A stretch of DNA of 64,000 bases from NCBI GenBank assembly GCA_951812345.1, contig OX638295.1:124001-188000 (forward strand). The letters are read 5' to 3'. The position numbers were made by a program, and so were the translations under genes. This DNA comes from Rhodothermales bacterium (GTDB lineage: Bacteria; Bacteroidota; Rhodothermia; Rhodothermales; VXPQ01). Of this stretch, positions 1-12,070 are shown in pieces (position 1 is the stretch's first letter; every line of letters starts with the position of its first letter). Under the pieces are notes generated by a model. That model was not told the origin of the DNA. It was given only the letters and a program-made list of their open reading frames with translations, and made no database searches.

Positions 1-2
1 AC

Positions 3-890
3 GAAGACGGCAAGCCGGCTGCGTTCGGAGATCCTGCGATGAGCGGCCTCACGTATACGGCGAGCAGTGCGGACAGCACCGTGGTGGAGGTAGCCGTGCA
101 GGGCTCCGTCATAACGCTTACGCCCGTGTGGCGTACGGACGAGGCATCTACCGACGTTACGGTGGTGGCCACGAACGCCAGCGAAGAAGCCATCTCGCAA
201 AGCTTCGGCGTGACGGTCCACGGCGCCACGTTCCCGGTCGTGCGGACCGTCATCGAGAACATTACGCTGAATACGGGCGATCCTGCGACGGTTCTGGATT
301 TGCGGAATCTGTCGGGCGGAAAAGAGGCCGATCCCGCTTTCCTGGATCCGAATGCGAGAGCGGGCGACGCGCTTCCCGGAGGGTTGTTCTACGAGATGGA
401 GGTGGACGCCCCGCACAAATCGCCGTCGAGCACCGCGACCTATGTGATCACCTCGGCCATGAAGTTGACGCTGGATCGATCCGAGGCCACGCTGACGATC
501 TTGCCGCTCGGATACAACTCGGCCAAGGTCACGCTTACGGCGACCGATCGCGAGAGGAAGGAGGCTTCGCAGACCTTTACGATCTCCGTGATTTCGGGTA
601 CCGGCACGGAAGACGAGGAACTGCCGACGGAGGTTGAACTCTCTCGGAACTACCCGAACCCGTTCAACCCGCAAACGACCATAGACTACGCTTTGCCGCA
701 GGCGGGCGACGTGAGCCTGATCGTATACGACATGCTGGGGCGCGAGGTGGAGGTGCTCGTCGACGGTCCGAAGACGGCAGGTCGTCACACGGTGCGTTTC
801 GGTGCGAACGACTTGCCGAACGGCGTCTACGTGTATCGCCTGGCGGCGGGCGAGAAGACGATCGTGCGCACGATGGTTCTTGTCAAGTAA
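3..890 (+). CDS. Secreted protein with C-terminal type IX secretion sorting domain (5' truncated)
   Basis: The reading frame is already open at the window edge and upstream of the first ATG (position 39), so the start lies outside the window. The visible part is Thr/Val/Ala-rich with Ig/cadherin-like beta repeats (for example the stretches ending in VTVVATNAS and VTLTATDRERK). The last ~80 residues carry the NYPNPFNPQTTIDY motif, then VYDMLGREV and a final NGVYVYRLAAGEKTIVRTM segment. This is the layout of the Por/T9SS type A sorting domain, which directs export across the outer membrane and is then cleaved. The protein is therefore probably a cell-surface or released multidomain protein; substrate and role cannot be told from this fragment. 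It converges on pyrG. Confidence 0.85.
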   Translation, partial: EDGKPAAFGDPAMSGLTYTASSADSTVVEVAVQGSVITLTPVWRTDEASTDVTVVATNASEEAISQSFGVTVHGATFPVVRTVIENITLNTGDPATVLDLRNLSGGKEADPAFLDPNARAGDALPGGLFYEMEVDAPHKSPSSTATYVITSAMKLTLDRSEATLTILPLGYNSAKVTLTATDRERKEASQTFTISVISGTGTEDEELPTEVELSRNYPNPFNPQTTIDYALPQAGDVSLIVYDMLGREVEVLVDGPKTAGRHTVRFGANDLPNGVYVYRLAAGEKTIVRTMVLVK

Positions 891-930
891 AAAACGGCAG
901 CCGAAGTTCTCTCTCGGCTTATGCTCGACA

Positions 931-966
931 AAGGGTTCCCGTTGCCGTACGGCGGCGGGGACCCTT
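931..966. terminator. Strong hairpin between convergent genes
   Basis: A 36-nt near-perfect inverted repeat runs from AAGGGTTCCC to GGGGACCCTT around a TACGGC centre, with mismatches that become G-U pairs in RNA. It lies between the stop of the T9SS protein and the stop of pyrG. There is no long T-tract, so termination in either direction is inferred from position and stem strength. Confidence 0.5.
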
Positions 967-1012
967 GCCGTTTATGGGCGGCGGGGTCGCTAAAGACGGT
1001 GCCGCGGGGCGC

Positions 1013-2988
<1,976 letters not shown>

Positions 2989-3044
2989 TGCGCTGTAACG
3001 GCATGGTGCGCGTCCCGGTTTCCATGCGTATCCTATACTTTATC

Positions 3045-3866
3045 CTATGCTTTTTTGCACGCAACGAGGATCAGCCCCGTACCGGTTTCGTTGCGGCTGC
3101 GCACATCCATCGCGTTCAGGATCAGACCCACAGGCAGGGCCGCAAGGTAATAGACCGGCAGCACCGCGAAAGCCAGTCGCGTGGCCGCCAGCATCCGCAT
3201 GGGCCATTTGACGAGTATCCGCCAGGCTTTCGAACCGTATCTCCCATAGGTGTACCGGGCGCGCACCGTTTCAAGCCCCGCCTCCTCCATTTTCTCCCGC
3301 AGCTCCGCAAGACCGTATCCGGGGCGGACATGCTCATCCACAAATCCCTCCTCGCCGTGCGTCTCCGTATCCGATCCCCCCTGGTCCGACGGCGTGTTGA
3401 CGATGACGTGCCCCCCGTCCCTCAGCATCTGCGCAAAATTGCGGAAAACGGTCCGGTCGTCTTCGATATGCTCCATCACATCGACCGAAACGATGAGGTC
3501 GAACGCCTGGTCCAGAGGCGGTCCGGTCAGGTCGTATTCGCGAAATGCGATGCGATCCCGAAGCCCCGTCCGCTCCACGAACCGCTTCAGATCGGCGAGA
3601 TAATCCAGCTTGATATCCACAGCAAGCACGCGGGCGCGCGGAAACCTCCGGGCGATATACGCCGCATACTGCCCGAATCCCGTTCCCGCATCCAGCACCT
3701 CCAGAGGCCGCCCCGCCGGCGCATCCCCCAAGAGCGTATGCACTTCCCGCCGCACGTACCACGACCGCAGAAACACGGTGTGGAGCAGCGCGAAAAACAG
3801 GCGATGCAACACAGGGTGAATGCGAAAAAACCTTCCCAGCGTGTCCTTGACCGGATCGTATTGCAT
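3045..3866 (-). CDS. SAM-dependent class I methyltransferase
   Basis: A 273-residue protein with a Rossmann methyltransferase core. Motif I is VLDAGTGFGQYAAYIA, followed by VLAVDIK (acidic end of beta2) and FDLIVSVDVMEHIEDD (motif IV region). The C-terminus has one or two hydrophobic stretches (LAFAVLPVYYLAALPVGLIL), suggesting membrane association. The ATG at 3866 was chosen because the open frame upstream runs into the end of the neighbouring glycosyltransferase and looks non-protein-like. Only 4 bp separate it from that gene, so it is the last gene of a minus-strand GT2-GT4-methyltransferase operon. A role in modifying a surface glycan or glycolipid is inferred from context; the substrate is unknown. 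Confidence 0.85.
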   Translation of the reverse strand: MQYDPVKDTLGRFFRIHPVLHRLFFALLHTVFLRSWYVRREVHTLLGDAPAGRPLEVLDAGTGFGQYAAYIARRFPRARVLAVDIKLDYLADLKRFVERTGLRDRIAFREYDLTGPPLDQAFDLIVSVDVMEHIEDDRTVFRNFAQMLRDGGHVIVNTPSDQGGSDTETHGEEGFVDEHVRPGYGLAELREKMEEAGLETVRARYTYGRYGSKAWRILVKWPMRMLAATRLAFAVLPVYYLAALPVGLILNAMDVRSRNETGTGLILVACKKA

Positions 3867-3870
3867 ATCC

Positions 3871-5022
3871 CTACAACATGGTTTCAAGCGTATCCAGCAG
3901 CCGCCCCCACGAAAAACGCTCCCGTTCCCGCCGCACTCCTTCCGCAAAAGCGGCTTCCCGGTCTTCTTCGAAATAGCGTATGACGGCATCCGCCAGCGTC
4001 TCCGGGTCGCCGGGCGGGACCACATACCCCGATACGCCGTCTGTGACCACCTCGGCCAGCCCGCCCACATCCGTAACCACCACGGGCCGTTCGAAATGAT
4101 ACGCCGTCTGCACCACGCCGCTCTGCGTGGCCGATTCGTAGGGCTGCACCACCATATTCGCCGCCGAAAAATAGAGGCCCACCTCGTCCTCCGGAATATA
4201 TTCCGCCCGCAAAAGCACCGTATCCTCGAGACCCAGCGACGCGATCAGATCGCGGTACGTCCGCTCGTCGTCATAAAACTCTCCCGCCACGACGAGCCGT
4301 GCCCTGGGCCGTCGGGCCAGAATCCGGGGCAGGGCCCGCAGCAGCACGGGCAATCCCTTGTACGCCCGGACGAATCCGAAGAAAAGCAAGAGGTCGGCGT
4401 CTTCCGGCATCTGCAAGCGACGCCGGGCCTCCTCGCGCGGGAGCGGATCCCCGAAATGCCCGTAGACCGGATGCGGCGCCATCTGCACAGGGGCGGCGAC
4501 GCCCATCGCCCACAGATCTTCAGCCACCGCGTCGGACAGCGCAAGCAGCGCCTCGCACCGCTTCAAAAAATACCCCGCAAGGAGGGAAACGAAACCGTGC
4601 CGCTTCTCGTGCGGGTACACGTTGTGGACGAGCGACGCAACCCGGACGCCCCGTGCAGCCAGCCGCCGCGCCATCACGCCGTAGGCCGGCGCAAAAAAGG
4701 GCGTCCAGTACTGGAACACGACGGCCGCCGGATCCTGCTCCGCAATCGCCTTCGCCGCGGCGCCCCAGGTACCCGGTCCTATGGAGTCGATCAGCCGGTG
4801 CGTACCCGGCGCCGGCGCCCGGCCCGGATCGAATTGCGACGTTCCGGGAAAAAGAAACCCCGGATACTGCCGCCGGAATGTCGCCATGTACACCGGCCAG
4901 CCGCGATCCCGAAGCCCTGCCGCCACCGTGTCGGTAAACTGCGCAATCCCTCCCCGAAAAGGCGCAGCCGGCCCCACGAGAGCGATCTGCCGTTGGGTTC
5001 GTTCGGACGCCTCGACTGCCAT
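3871..5022 (-). CDS. Glycosyltransferase family 4
   Basis: A 383-residue GT-B fold glycosyltransferase. The N-terminal domain starts RQIALVGPAAPFRGGIAQFT, with the Gly-rich acceptor-side loop, and the middle has SLVHNVYPHEK. The donor-binding C-terminal domain shows LLFFGFVRAYKGLPVLL, ARLVVAGEFYDD and the segment NMVVQPYESATQSGVVQTA, where the usual E-x7-E signature is modified. It would transfer a sugar from a nucleotide sugar to a lipid-linked or surface glycan. It follows the GT2 gene by 12 bp and precedes a methyltransferase by 4 bp, so the three are likely cotranscribed. Confidence 0.88.
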   Translation of the reverse strand: MAVEASERTQRQIALVGPAAPFRGGIAQFTDTVAAGLRDRGWPVYMATFRRQYPGFLFPGTSQFDPGRAPAPGTHRLIDSIGPGTWGAAAKAIAEQDPAAVVFQYWTPFFAPAYGVMARRLAARGVRVASLVHNVYPHEKRHGFVSLLAGYFLKRCEALLALSDAVAEDLWAMGVAAPVQMAPHPVYGHFGDPLPREEARRRLQMPEDADLLLFFGFVRAYKGLPVLLRALPRILARRPRARLVVAGEFYDDERTYRDLIASLGLEDTVLLRAEYIPEDEVGLYFSAANMVVQPYESATQSGVVQTAYHFERPVVVTDVGGLAEVVTDGVSGYVVPPGDPETLADAVIRYFEEDREAAFAEGVRRERERFSWGRLLDTLETML

Positions 5023-5034
5023 GATCCTTAAAGT

Positions 5035-6003
5035 TCAGTCCGCCGGGGGCAAGGTAGCCATCACGCGGTACGAATCGGTGCGCTCCATCCCGGGCCGGAC
5101 AATCATCTCCCCCAGCAGGCCCGTCGTGAACATCTGCACACCCACGACCATCATCAGCGCACCGAGCAGGAGCAACGGCCGGTCCCCGATGGGATTCCCG
5201 AAGGCGATCTTGTCGATGGAAAGCCACAGAGACAGGACAAACCCGATAAAGAACGCCAGCGTGCCGAACGCACCGAAAAAGTGCATCGGGCGGACAGCGA
5301 ACCGGGTCAGAAAGGTCACGGAAATCAGGTCCAGAAATCCCTTGATGAACCGGTCCAGGCCGAACTTGCTGCGCCCATGGCGCCGCGCGCGGTGCTCCAC
5401 CACGACCTCGGATATCCGGTCGTATCCTTCCCACTTGGCCAGCAGCGGGATATACCGGTGCAACTCTCCGTAGACGCGCACGCTCTTCACCACCTCCCGG
5501 CGATACGCCTTCAGGCCGCAATTGAAATCGTGCAGCCGGACCCCGGAAATAATTCGCGTCACCCGGTTGAAAAATTTGCTGGGCAATCGTTTGCTCAGCG
5601 GATCGCGCCGCGTTTTCTTCCAGCCGCTCACCAGGTCGAACCCCTCCTCGATCCGGGCAATCAGACCTGGAATCTCGGCGGGCACATCCTGCAGATCGGC
5701 GTCCATCGTCACGACATAGTTACCCCGAGCCTCTTTGAACCCGAGCGCCAGAGCCGCCGATTTGCCGTAGTTGCGCCGGAGCCGCAGGCCGGCAATGCGG
5801 GCGTCTTCCTTGTGCAAGGTCTCGATGACTTGCCAGGAAGCATCCTGTGATCCGTCGTCGACGAACCATATCTCGAAGCGGTACCCGGCATCCTCGCACG
5901 CCGAGCGGATCTCGCGGGTGAGTTCGGTCAGGGAATCCGCCTCGTCGTACACGGGCACGACGACGGAAACGTCGGGGCAATCCTGTCGATCGGAATGGTC
6001 CAA
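5035..6003 (-). CDS. Membrane-anchored family 2 glycosyltransferase (DPM1/GtrB-like)
   Basis: A 322-residue GT-A protein. The N-terminal catalytic domain has SVVVPVYDEADSL, FVDDGSQDAS and the metal-binding VVTMDADLQDVP motif, then SGWKKTRRDP. The C-terminal ~90 residues hold two hydrophobic helices (FFGAFGTLAFFIGFVLSLWL and LLLLGALMMVVGVQMF). This layout is that of polyprenyl-phosphate glycosyltransferases, which load a sugar on undecaprenyl phosphate for surface glycan synthesis. The start is a TTG at 6003, directly abutting the end of a repeat element (6004), and no ATG lies nearby in frame. The original 5' end or leader may therefore have been displaced by the repeat. First gene of a three-gene minus-strand operon. 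Confidence 0.88.
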   Translation of the reverse strand: MDHSDRQDCPDVSVVVPVYDEADSLTELTREIRSACEDAGYRFEIWFVDDGSQDASWQVIETLHKEDARIAGLRLRRNYGKSAALALGFKEARGNYVVTMDADLQDVPAEIPGLIARIEEGFDLVSGWKKTRRDPLSKRLPSKFFNRVTRIISGVRLHDFNCGLKAYRREVVKSVRVYGELHRYIPLLAKWEGYDRISEVVVEHRARRHGRSKFGLDRFIKGFLDLISVTFLTRFAVRPMHFFGAFGTLAFFIGFVLSLWLSIDKIAFGNPIGDRPLLLLGALMMVVGVQMFTTGLLGEMIVRPGMERTDSYRVMATLPPAD

Positions 6004-6118
6004 GGATGCTCTAATTAAGTCCGCAAAGATTCAGAGGCCGAAAGGGGCGCGCTGGCAAGGAATGACGAAGCAAGTAGTGTGGCGGCCGCGCATAATGAGG
6101 AATGACACAGCCGGTGCG
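6004..6118. repeat. MITE-like repeat, partial copy B
   Basis: Begins GGATGCTCTAATTAAGTCCG and continues through GGCAAGGAATGACGAAG and CATAATGAGGAATGACACAG, i.e. one terminus and about half of the element in reverse orientation to copy A. It fills the whole gap between the TTG start of the GT2 gene and the stop codon of gyrB. Confidence 0.8.
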
Positions 6119-8473
<2,355 letters not shown>

Positions 8474-8509
8474 TTGTAAGATACAAAATAGAGCGGTGGA
8501 ATGCTCGTT

Positions 8510-9184
8510 TTACGCTTCCAGATACCGCAGAAATTCCTCGGCGCGCCACTGCATTTCCTCGTCCACGGAATCGTCGCTGAAGACGGCTACGACATGGTAG
8601 CCGTAGTGTTCGAGCAGATGCCGCACGCGGGAGGCGCTTTGCACATTCAGCTTGAGCGTGACGCGTACTTTGCCGCCCGGGGTCCGGGGGCGTTCGCACA
8701 CGATGGACAGGATGCGAATGTCGTTCTGTTCGATGGCGTGGACCAGTTGCGACAGCGAGTAGCTGTCCGGGTCTTCTTCGAGCGCCACGATGGCGCCGGA
8801 TTCCTGGGTGGAAAGCATCGCCGCGAACTGCTCGAACAGGTCATTCCGGCGGATCAGGCCCTCGTAGCGGCCTGTTTCGTCGACGATGGGAAGGGTGGTG
8901 AGATCGTGCCCGACCAGAATTTTTGCGGCCTCGAAGAGGTGGGCGTCAGGCGGGACGGAAAGGGGAGCCAGATCGGGAACGCTGGCTATCTCGGCGTCCG
9001 GGCCCGCAGCGGATTCCAGGATATGCTCCTCCGAAACGATTCCGAGGAGGAACCCGTCCGCATCCACTACCGGGAAGTGCCGCACGCGCAGTTCCATGAG
9101 AAGGCCCAGCGCATATTCCGCCGTATCGCGCGGCCCGAGAGGCAGCGGCGAAGCCAGCATCATATCCCGGATGGTCGTTCCCAT
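8510..9184 (-). CDS. CBS-domain pair protein with C-terminal ACT-like region
   Basis: A 224-residue cytoplasmic protein. Two CBS modules are visible: roughly residues 5-60 (TIRDMMLASPLP, VRHFPVVDADGFLLGIVSEE) and 70-130 (HLFEAAKILVGHDLTTLPIVDETGRYEGLIRRNDL). The last ~80 residues (VHAIEQNDIRILSIVCER, VRVTLKLNVQSASRV) look ACT-like. CBS pairs usually bind adenosyl ligands and act as energy or nucleotide sensors; the partner is unknown here. The start at 9184 fits the usual short distance to the first DMM motif; an in-frame ATG at 9202 adds six residues. It is a single gene between a repeat element and the defence island. Confidence 0.82.
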   Translation of the reverse strand: MGTTIRDMMLASPLPLGPRDTAEYALGLLMELRVRHFPVVDADGFLLGIVSEEHILESAAGPDAEIASVPDLAPLSVPPDAHLFEAAKILVGHDLTTLPIVDETGRYEGLIRRNDLFEQFAAMLSTQESGAIVALEEDPDSYSLSQLVHAIEQNDIRILSIVCERPRTPGGKVRVTLKLNVQSASRVRHLLEHYGYHVVAVFSDDSVDEEMQWRAEEFLRYLEA

Positions 9185-9392
9185 AGCGTCAGAGACCCCC
9201 ATAACGTCAAAAACCTGCGGCGTGCCCGTCTGTATTGGTCATTTACGAATAAGAATGGATAAGCGCAAGGGGTAGCGAAAAAGAGTGCGCCTGCAAGGGG
9301 AATTTACAGGGGAAACTTGCAGGGGAAACGCGCCGGGAAAAGGGGGCGGAAAAATAAGAACAGTACAGGGACCAATCAGTTTACGGGAAAAT

Positions 9393-9428
9393 GGGGGTAG
9401 GAGTTGCGGGGTGGGGGTGGAAAGGGGG
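9393..9428 (+). other. Potential G-quadruplex tract
   Basis: Four G-runs of 5, 4, 5 and 5 bases are separated by loops of 10, 1 and 6 bases. It lies downstream of sspA (transcribed on the opposite strand) and upstream of the CBS gene. Structure formation is inference. Confidence 0.4.
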
Positions 9429-9440
9429 TAAAAAAGCGGC

Positions 9441-9557
9441 CATGGAAGCGGCCAAAAATGCGGCCATTTTAAAAGGAAAAGGTATTATAAATATCTGTTA
9501 TTTTTAGTTTTATGACGAATAATAAAGCGGACATGGAAGCGGCCAAAAATGTGGCCA
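9441..9557. repeat. Pair of 26-bp direct repeats
   Basis: The unit CATGGAAGCGGCCAAAAATG followed by YGGCCA occurs at 9441-9466 and 9532-9557, differing at one base. Each unit contains a GGCC-N8-GGCC element. The second copy ends 34 bp before the sspA stop codon. No function recognised. Confidence 0.7.
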
Positions 9558-9591
9558 GCGAGCGGCAGGCCCAAACCAACCTCCCCAAGCC

Positions 9592-10779
9592 TCAAACGAG
9601 ATGCAACTGCTCGACCGCGGAGAGTTTTTCCAGTGCGGCTTCGATCAGTTCCACAGTCGCTTCCACATCTTCGTCGCTGGTGTCGAAACCGAGGCTGAAT
9701 CGAATGGAGGATTCCGCCTCGTCGCCGGAAAGGCCAATCGCCTTGAGCACATGGGACGGCTCCGGCGTACCTGAAGTGCATGCGGAACCGGTTGACGCCG
9801 CAAGATGGGGTTGCAAGGCGCCCAGGATATCGTGCGCCGAAAACCCTGTAAAACGGATATTCGCGTTCCCGGGATGGCGAGCCAGCGACGAGGGGCCGTT
9901 GAGTGCCACAGGCCACGACGAGCGGCGAAGTCGCTCCACAAACGCATTACGGCGCAGTGACAACTCCGAACGTTTTGCGGCAATCTCTTCCGTGCGCAAC
10001 ATCTCTGCCGCCGCTCCCATGCCCACGCACAAGGGAACCGGCGTCGTGCCTGACCGCAAGCCATGCTGCTGACCGCCGCCGTAGATCAACGGTTCGATGC
10101 GCGGCTGCACCGCATGGGACAAATGCAAGGCTCCGATCCCTTTCGGGCCGTACATCTTGTGCGCGGAAAGGCTCACCATGTCCGCAAGAGACGCGAGGTC
10201 ATCTATGGGCATGGCGAGAGACGCCTGGGCAGCGTCGCAATGAAAAACGGCGCCGCACGCTTTGGTTACCTCTGCAATCCGCGCTACGTTCTGCACCGTC
10301 CCGACTTCGTTGTTGACGGCCATGATCGACACGGCGAGCACCTCTTCGTCCAAGGCGTCGAGGAGCGCCTTCATGTCTACGAATCCCTCCCGGTCCACCG
10401 GGATATGCTCGACGGAAAAACCCAGTTGTTCTTCAAGCGCCCGTCCGACCGCAAGCACGGATTTGTGCTCGATGGCGCTCACCAGCACCCGGCGGCGCTT
10501 GCCCCCTGCTGCGCGTCGGGCCAGTCCCAGCAATGCCATATTGTTGGATTCGGTGGCACCCGATGTGAACAGGATTTCGTCGGGGTCCGCGCCAATCAAC
10601 CGCGCCACCTGCTCCGCCGCCAAGTCAACAGCCTGCGAGGACTTCCAGCCAATGGCGTGATCCGACGAATGCGGGTTGCCGAACGCTTCCGTAAGCCAGG
10701 GCCGCATCGCGACCAGCACGTCCGGATGGGTGGGCGTAGTGGCTTGGTGATCCAGGTATATGGATTTGCCGACGCGCAT
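9592..10779 (-). CDS. sspA: Cysteine desulfurase, SspA/IscS-like (phosphorothioation sulfur donor)
   Basis: PLP enzyme that takes sulfur from L-cysteine as an enzyme persulfide. The 395-residue product shows the class V aminotransferase/NifS layout: YLDHQATTP at the start, FTSGATESNN, the PLP lysine in SLSAHKMYGPKG (Lys208) and the catalytic cysteine in STGSACTSG (Cys334). It is transcribed away from sspB across a shared 328-bp promoter region. Placed next to a DUF4007 protein, a giant P-loop ATPase and a PAPS-reductase-like protein, it most likely feeds sulfur to DNA backbone phosphorothioation. A housekeeping IscS role remains possible because no other desulfurase is visible, but no isc or suf genes are adjacent. 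Confidence 0.85.
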   Translation of the reverse strand: MRVGKSIYLDHQATTPTHPDVLVAMRPWLTEAFGNPHSSDHAIGWKSSQAVDLAAEQVARLIGADPDEILFTSGATESNNMALLGLARRAAGGKRRRVLVSAIEHKSVLAVGRALEEQLGFSVEHIPVDREGFVDMKALLDALDEEVLAVSIMAVNNEVGTVQNVARIAEVTKACGAVFHCDAAQASLAMPIDDLASLADMVSLSAHKMYGPKGIGALHLSHAVQPRIEPLIYGGGQQHGLRSGTTPVPLCVGMGAAAEMLRTEEIAAKRSELSLRRNAFVERLRRSSWPVALNGPSSLARHPGNANIRFTGFSAHDILGALQPHLAASTGSACTSGTPEPSHVLKAIGLSGDEAESSIRFSLGFDTSDEDVEATVELIEAALEKLSAVEQLHLV

Positions 10780-11107
10780 GGATCAATGGGCAGAAATAAT
10801 GGACTGAGGCCCCTCGAATGGAACTATGTACATATTTTGTACATACACACACCAAGAAACGTTCCATGAGTGCACCGCAGGTAAGGTAGGCGAAAAAGAT
10901 CGTCTTCCGCAATTAAGCGGGCATGTTGGAATCCAGCGAAAAAATATCGAACTTGCGGAGCATGTGTAATACTTGACGGAACGCCCGCCAAGGTCGCCCG
11001 GAATTTTCGGACCTGCCTCCCGAAAACGCCGAGCGGCTTACGGCCCAACTCACCCACCTCATAGCGTTTCAGTCGAGTAGGATACCATATCCGGCCAACG
11101 AGGAAAC
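10780..11107. promoter_or_regulatory. Divergent promoter region sspA / sspBCD-FGH
   Basis: A 328-bp gap between the two divergent starts with no convincing gene. It includes a palindrome near sspA (separate entry) and, just before sspB, the sequence CGAGGAAAC five bases from the ATG, a plausible ribosome-binding site. Promoter elements cannot be assigned with certainty. Confidence 0.5.
10826..10844. promoter_or_regulatory. Palindrome ATGTACA-N5-TGTACAT, candidate operator
   Basis: Perfect 7-bp inverted arms spaced by TATTT, about 47 bp upstream of the sspA start codon. Its place in the divergent region suggests a dimeric repressor site controlling the phosphorothioation genes. No regulator gene lies in the island, so the binding protein is unknown. 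Confidence 0.5.
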
Positions 11108-12070
11108 ATGGCGCGTGGACCATTATATAGGGATGACTATACGCCTCGATTCTCGGGGCATGAAACGTTCCCGTTGCGCTACGGATGGCTGAAAAAGGTT
11201 TTCGATCGCGTCAGCGAGACAGAGGGAGAACCCAATCAAAAGGCCGCTTGCTGGGGCGATGACGCCATCGCACGATTCGGCGTCGGCAAAAACATGGTCG
11301 CCTCCATGCGACACTGGGCTATAGCCACCGGGATTATCGAGGAGCCGCCCGGCGAGAACTCGGTTCGGACAACAGAACTCGGTCAGATGCTGTTTGAGAA
11401 CAAGGGTCTGGATCCATACATGGAGGACCCTTCCACCCTCTGGCTACTCCATGTGCAAATCGCAACCCACCCGGAAAAAACAACCTGGCTCTGGGCATTC
11501 AGTTACTATCCCGCTGTGACATTCGAGCGGGAAACCATGATCGCGCAAATCGAACGCCTTGCACGAGATTGCGGCGTGTCCAGGCCGTCCAACACCACCA
11601 TCAAAAATGATGTGGCTTGCCTGATCCGGACCTATGTCGCCCGGCCATCGTCGAGCCAAGCCGGACATGACGGCATACTCGAATCGCCGTTGACCGAACT
11701 GGGGCTAATCAAGGCAATAGACAAAAAAGACGGGTTTCGCTTTGTGCGAGGCCTCAAGCCGACCCTTGGCAATGGAGTATTCGCCTATGCACTGGCGAAG
11801 TTCTGGAAAGCATACTCCTCCGGTACCGATACGCTGCCTTTCGAGGCCATTGCCCACGAACCCTGTGGACCGGGCCGCGTGTTTGGCCTCGGTGAAAACG
11901 ATCTGATAGACCGTTTAATTTTTCTTGAAGAGGTTACAAAAGACACCTTCAAATGGTCTGAAACGGCGGGCCTAAAGCAACTCGTGCGAACCAGGGAGAT
12001 AACAGATCACGAAGCGCTGAAATACATACGGAGCGATTACAGGAAAATCACCGAAAAACAGGCCGCCTGA
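11108..12070 (+). CDS. sspB: DUF4007 family protein, SspB-like
   Basis: A 320-residue soluble protein. The N-terminal signature PRFSGHETFPLRYGWLKK (residues 13-30) and the following GVGKNMVASMRHWAIATGI block are typical of DUF4007. In characterised SspABCD systems the DUF4007 member SspB is the DNA-nicking component that opens one strand for sulfur insertion. The match here is by family and gene order. The stop overlaps the start of the next gene (TGATG), indicating translational coupling in a sspBCD-FGH operon. GC is lower than in the flanking housekeeping genes. Confidence 0.82.
   Translation: MARGPLYRDDYTPRFSGHETFPLRYGWLKKVFDRVSETEGEPNQKAACWGDDAIARFGVGKNMVASMRHWAIATGIIEEPPGENSVRTTELGQMLFENKGLDPYMEDPSTLWLLHVQIATHPEKTTWLWAFSYYPAVTFERETMIAQIERLARDCGVSRPSNTTIKNDVACLIRTYVARPSSSQAGHDGILESPLTELGLIKAIDKKDGFRFVRGLKPTLGNGVFAYALAKFWKAYSSGTDTLPFEAIAHEPCGPGRVFGLGENDLIDRLIFLEEVTKDTFKWSETAGLKQLVRTREITDHEALKYIRSDYRKITEKQAA

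Larger units (their letters stand above)
9203..9591. other. Purine/G-rich intergenic region with direct repeats
   Basis: No gene is visible here. On the + strand it has three short repeats of type CAGGGGAAA (about 9289-9332), G-rich runs, and then a 26-bp direct repeat (separate entry). It separates the CBS gene start from the sspA stop. Confidence 0.6.
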
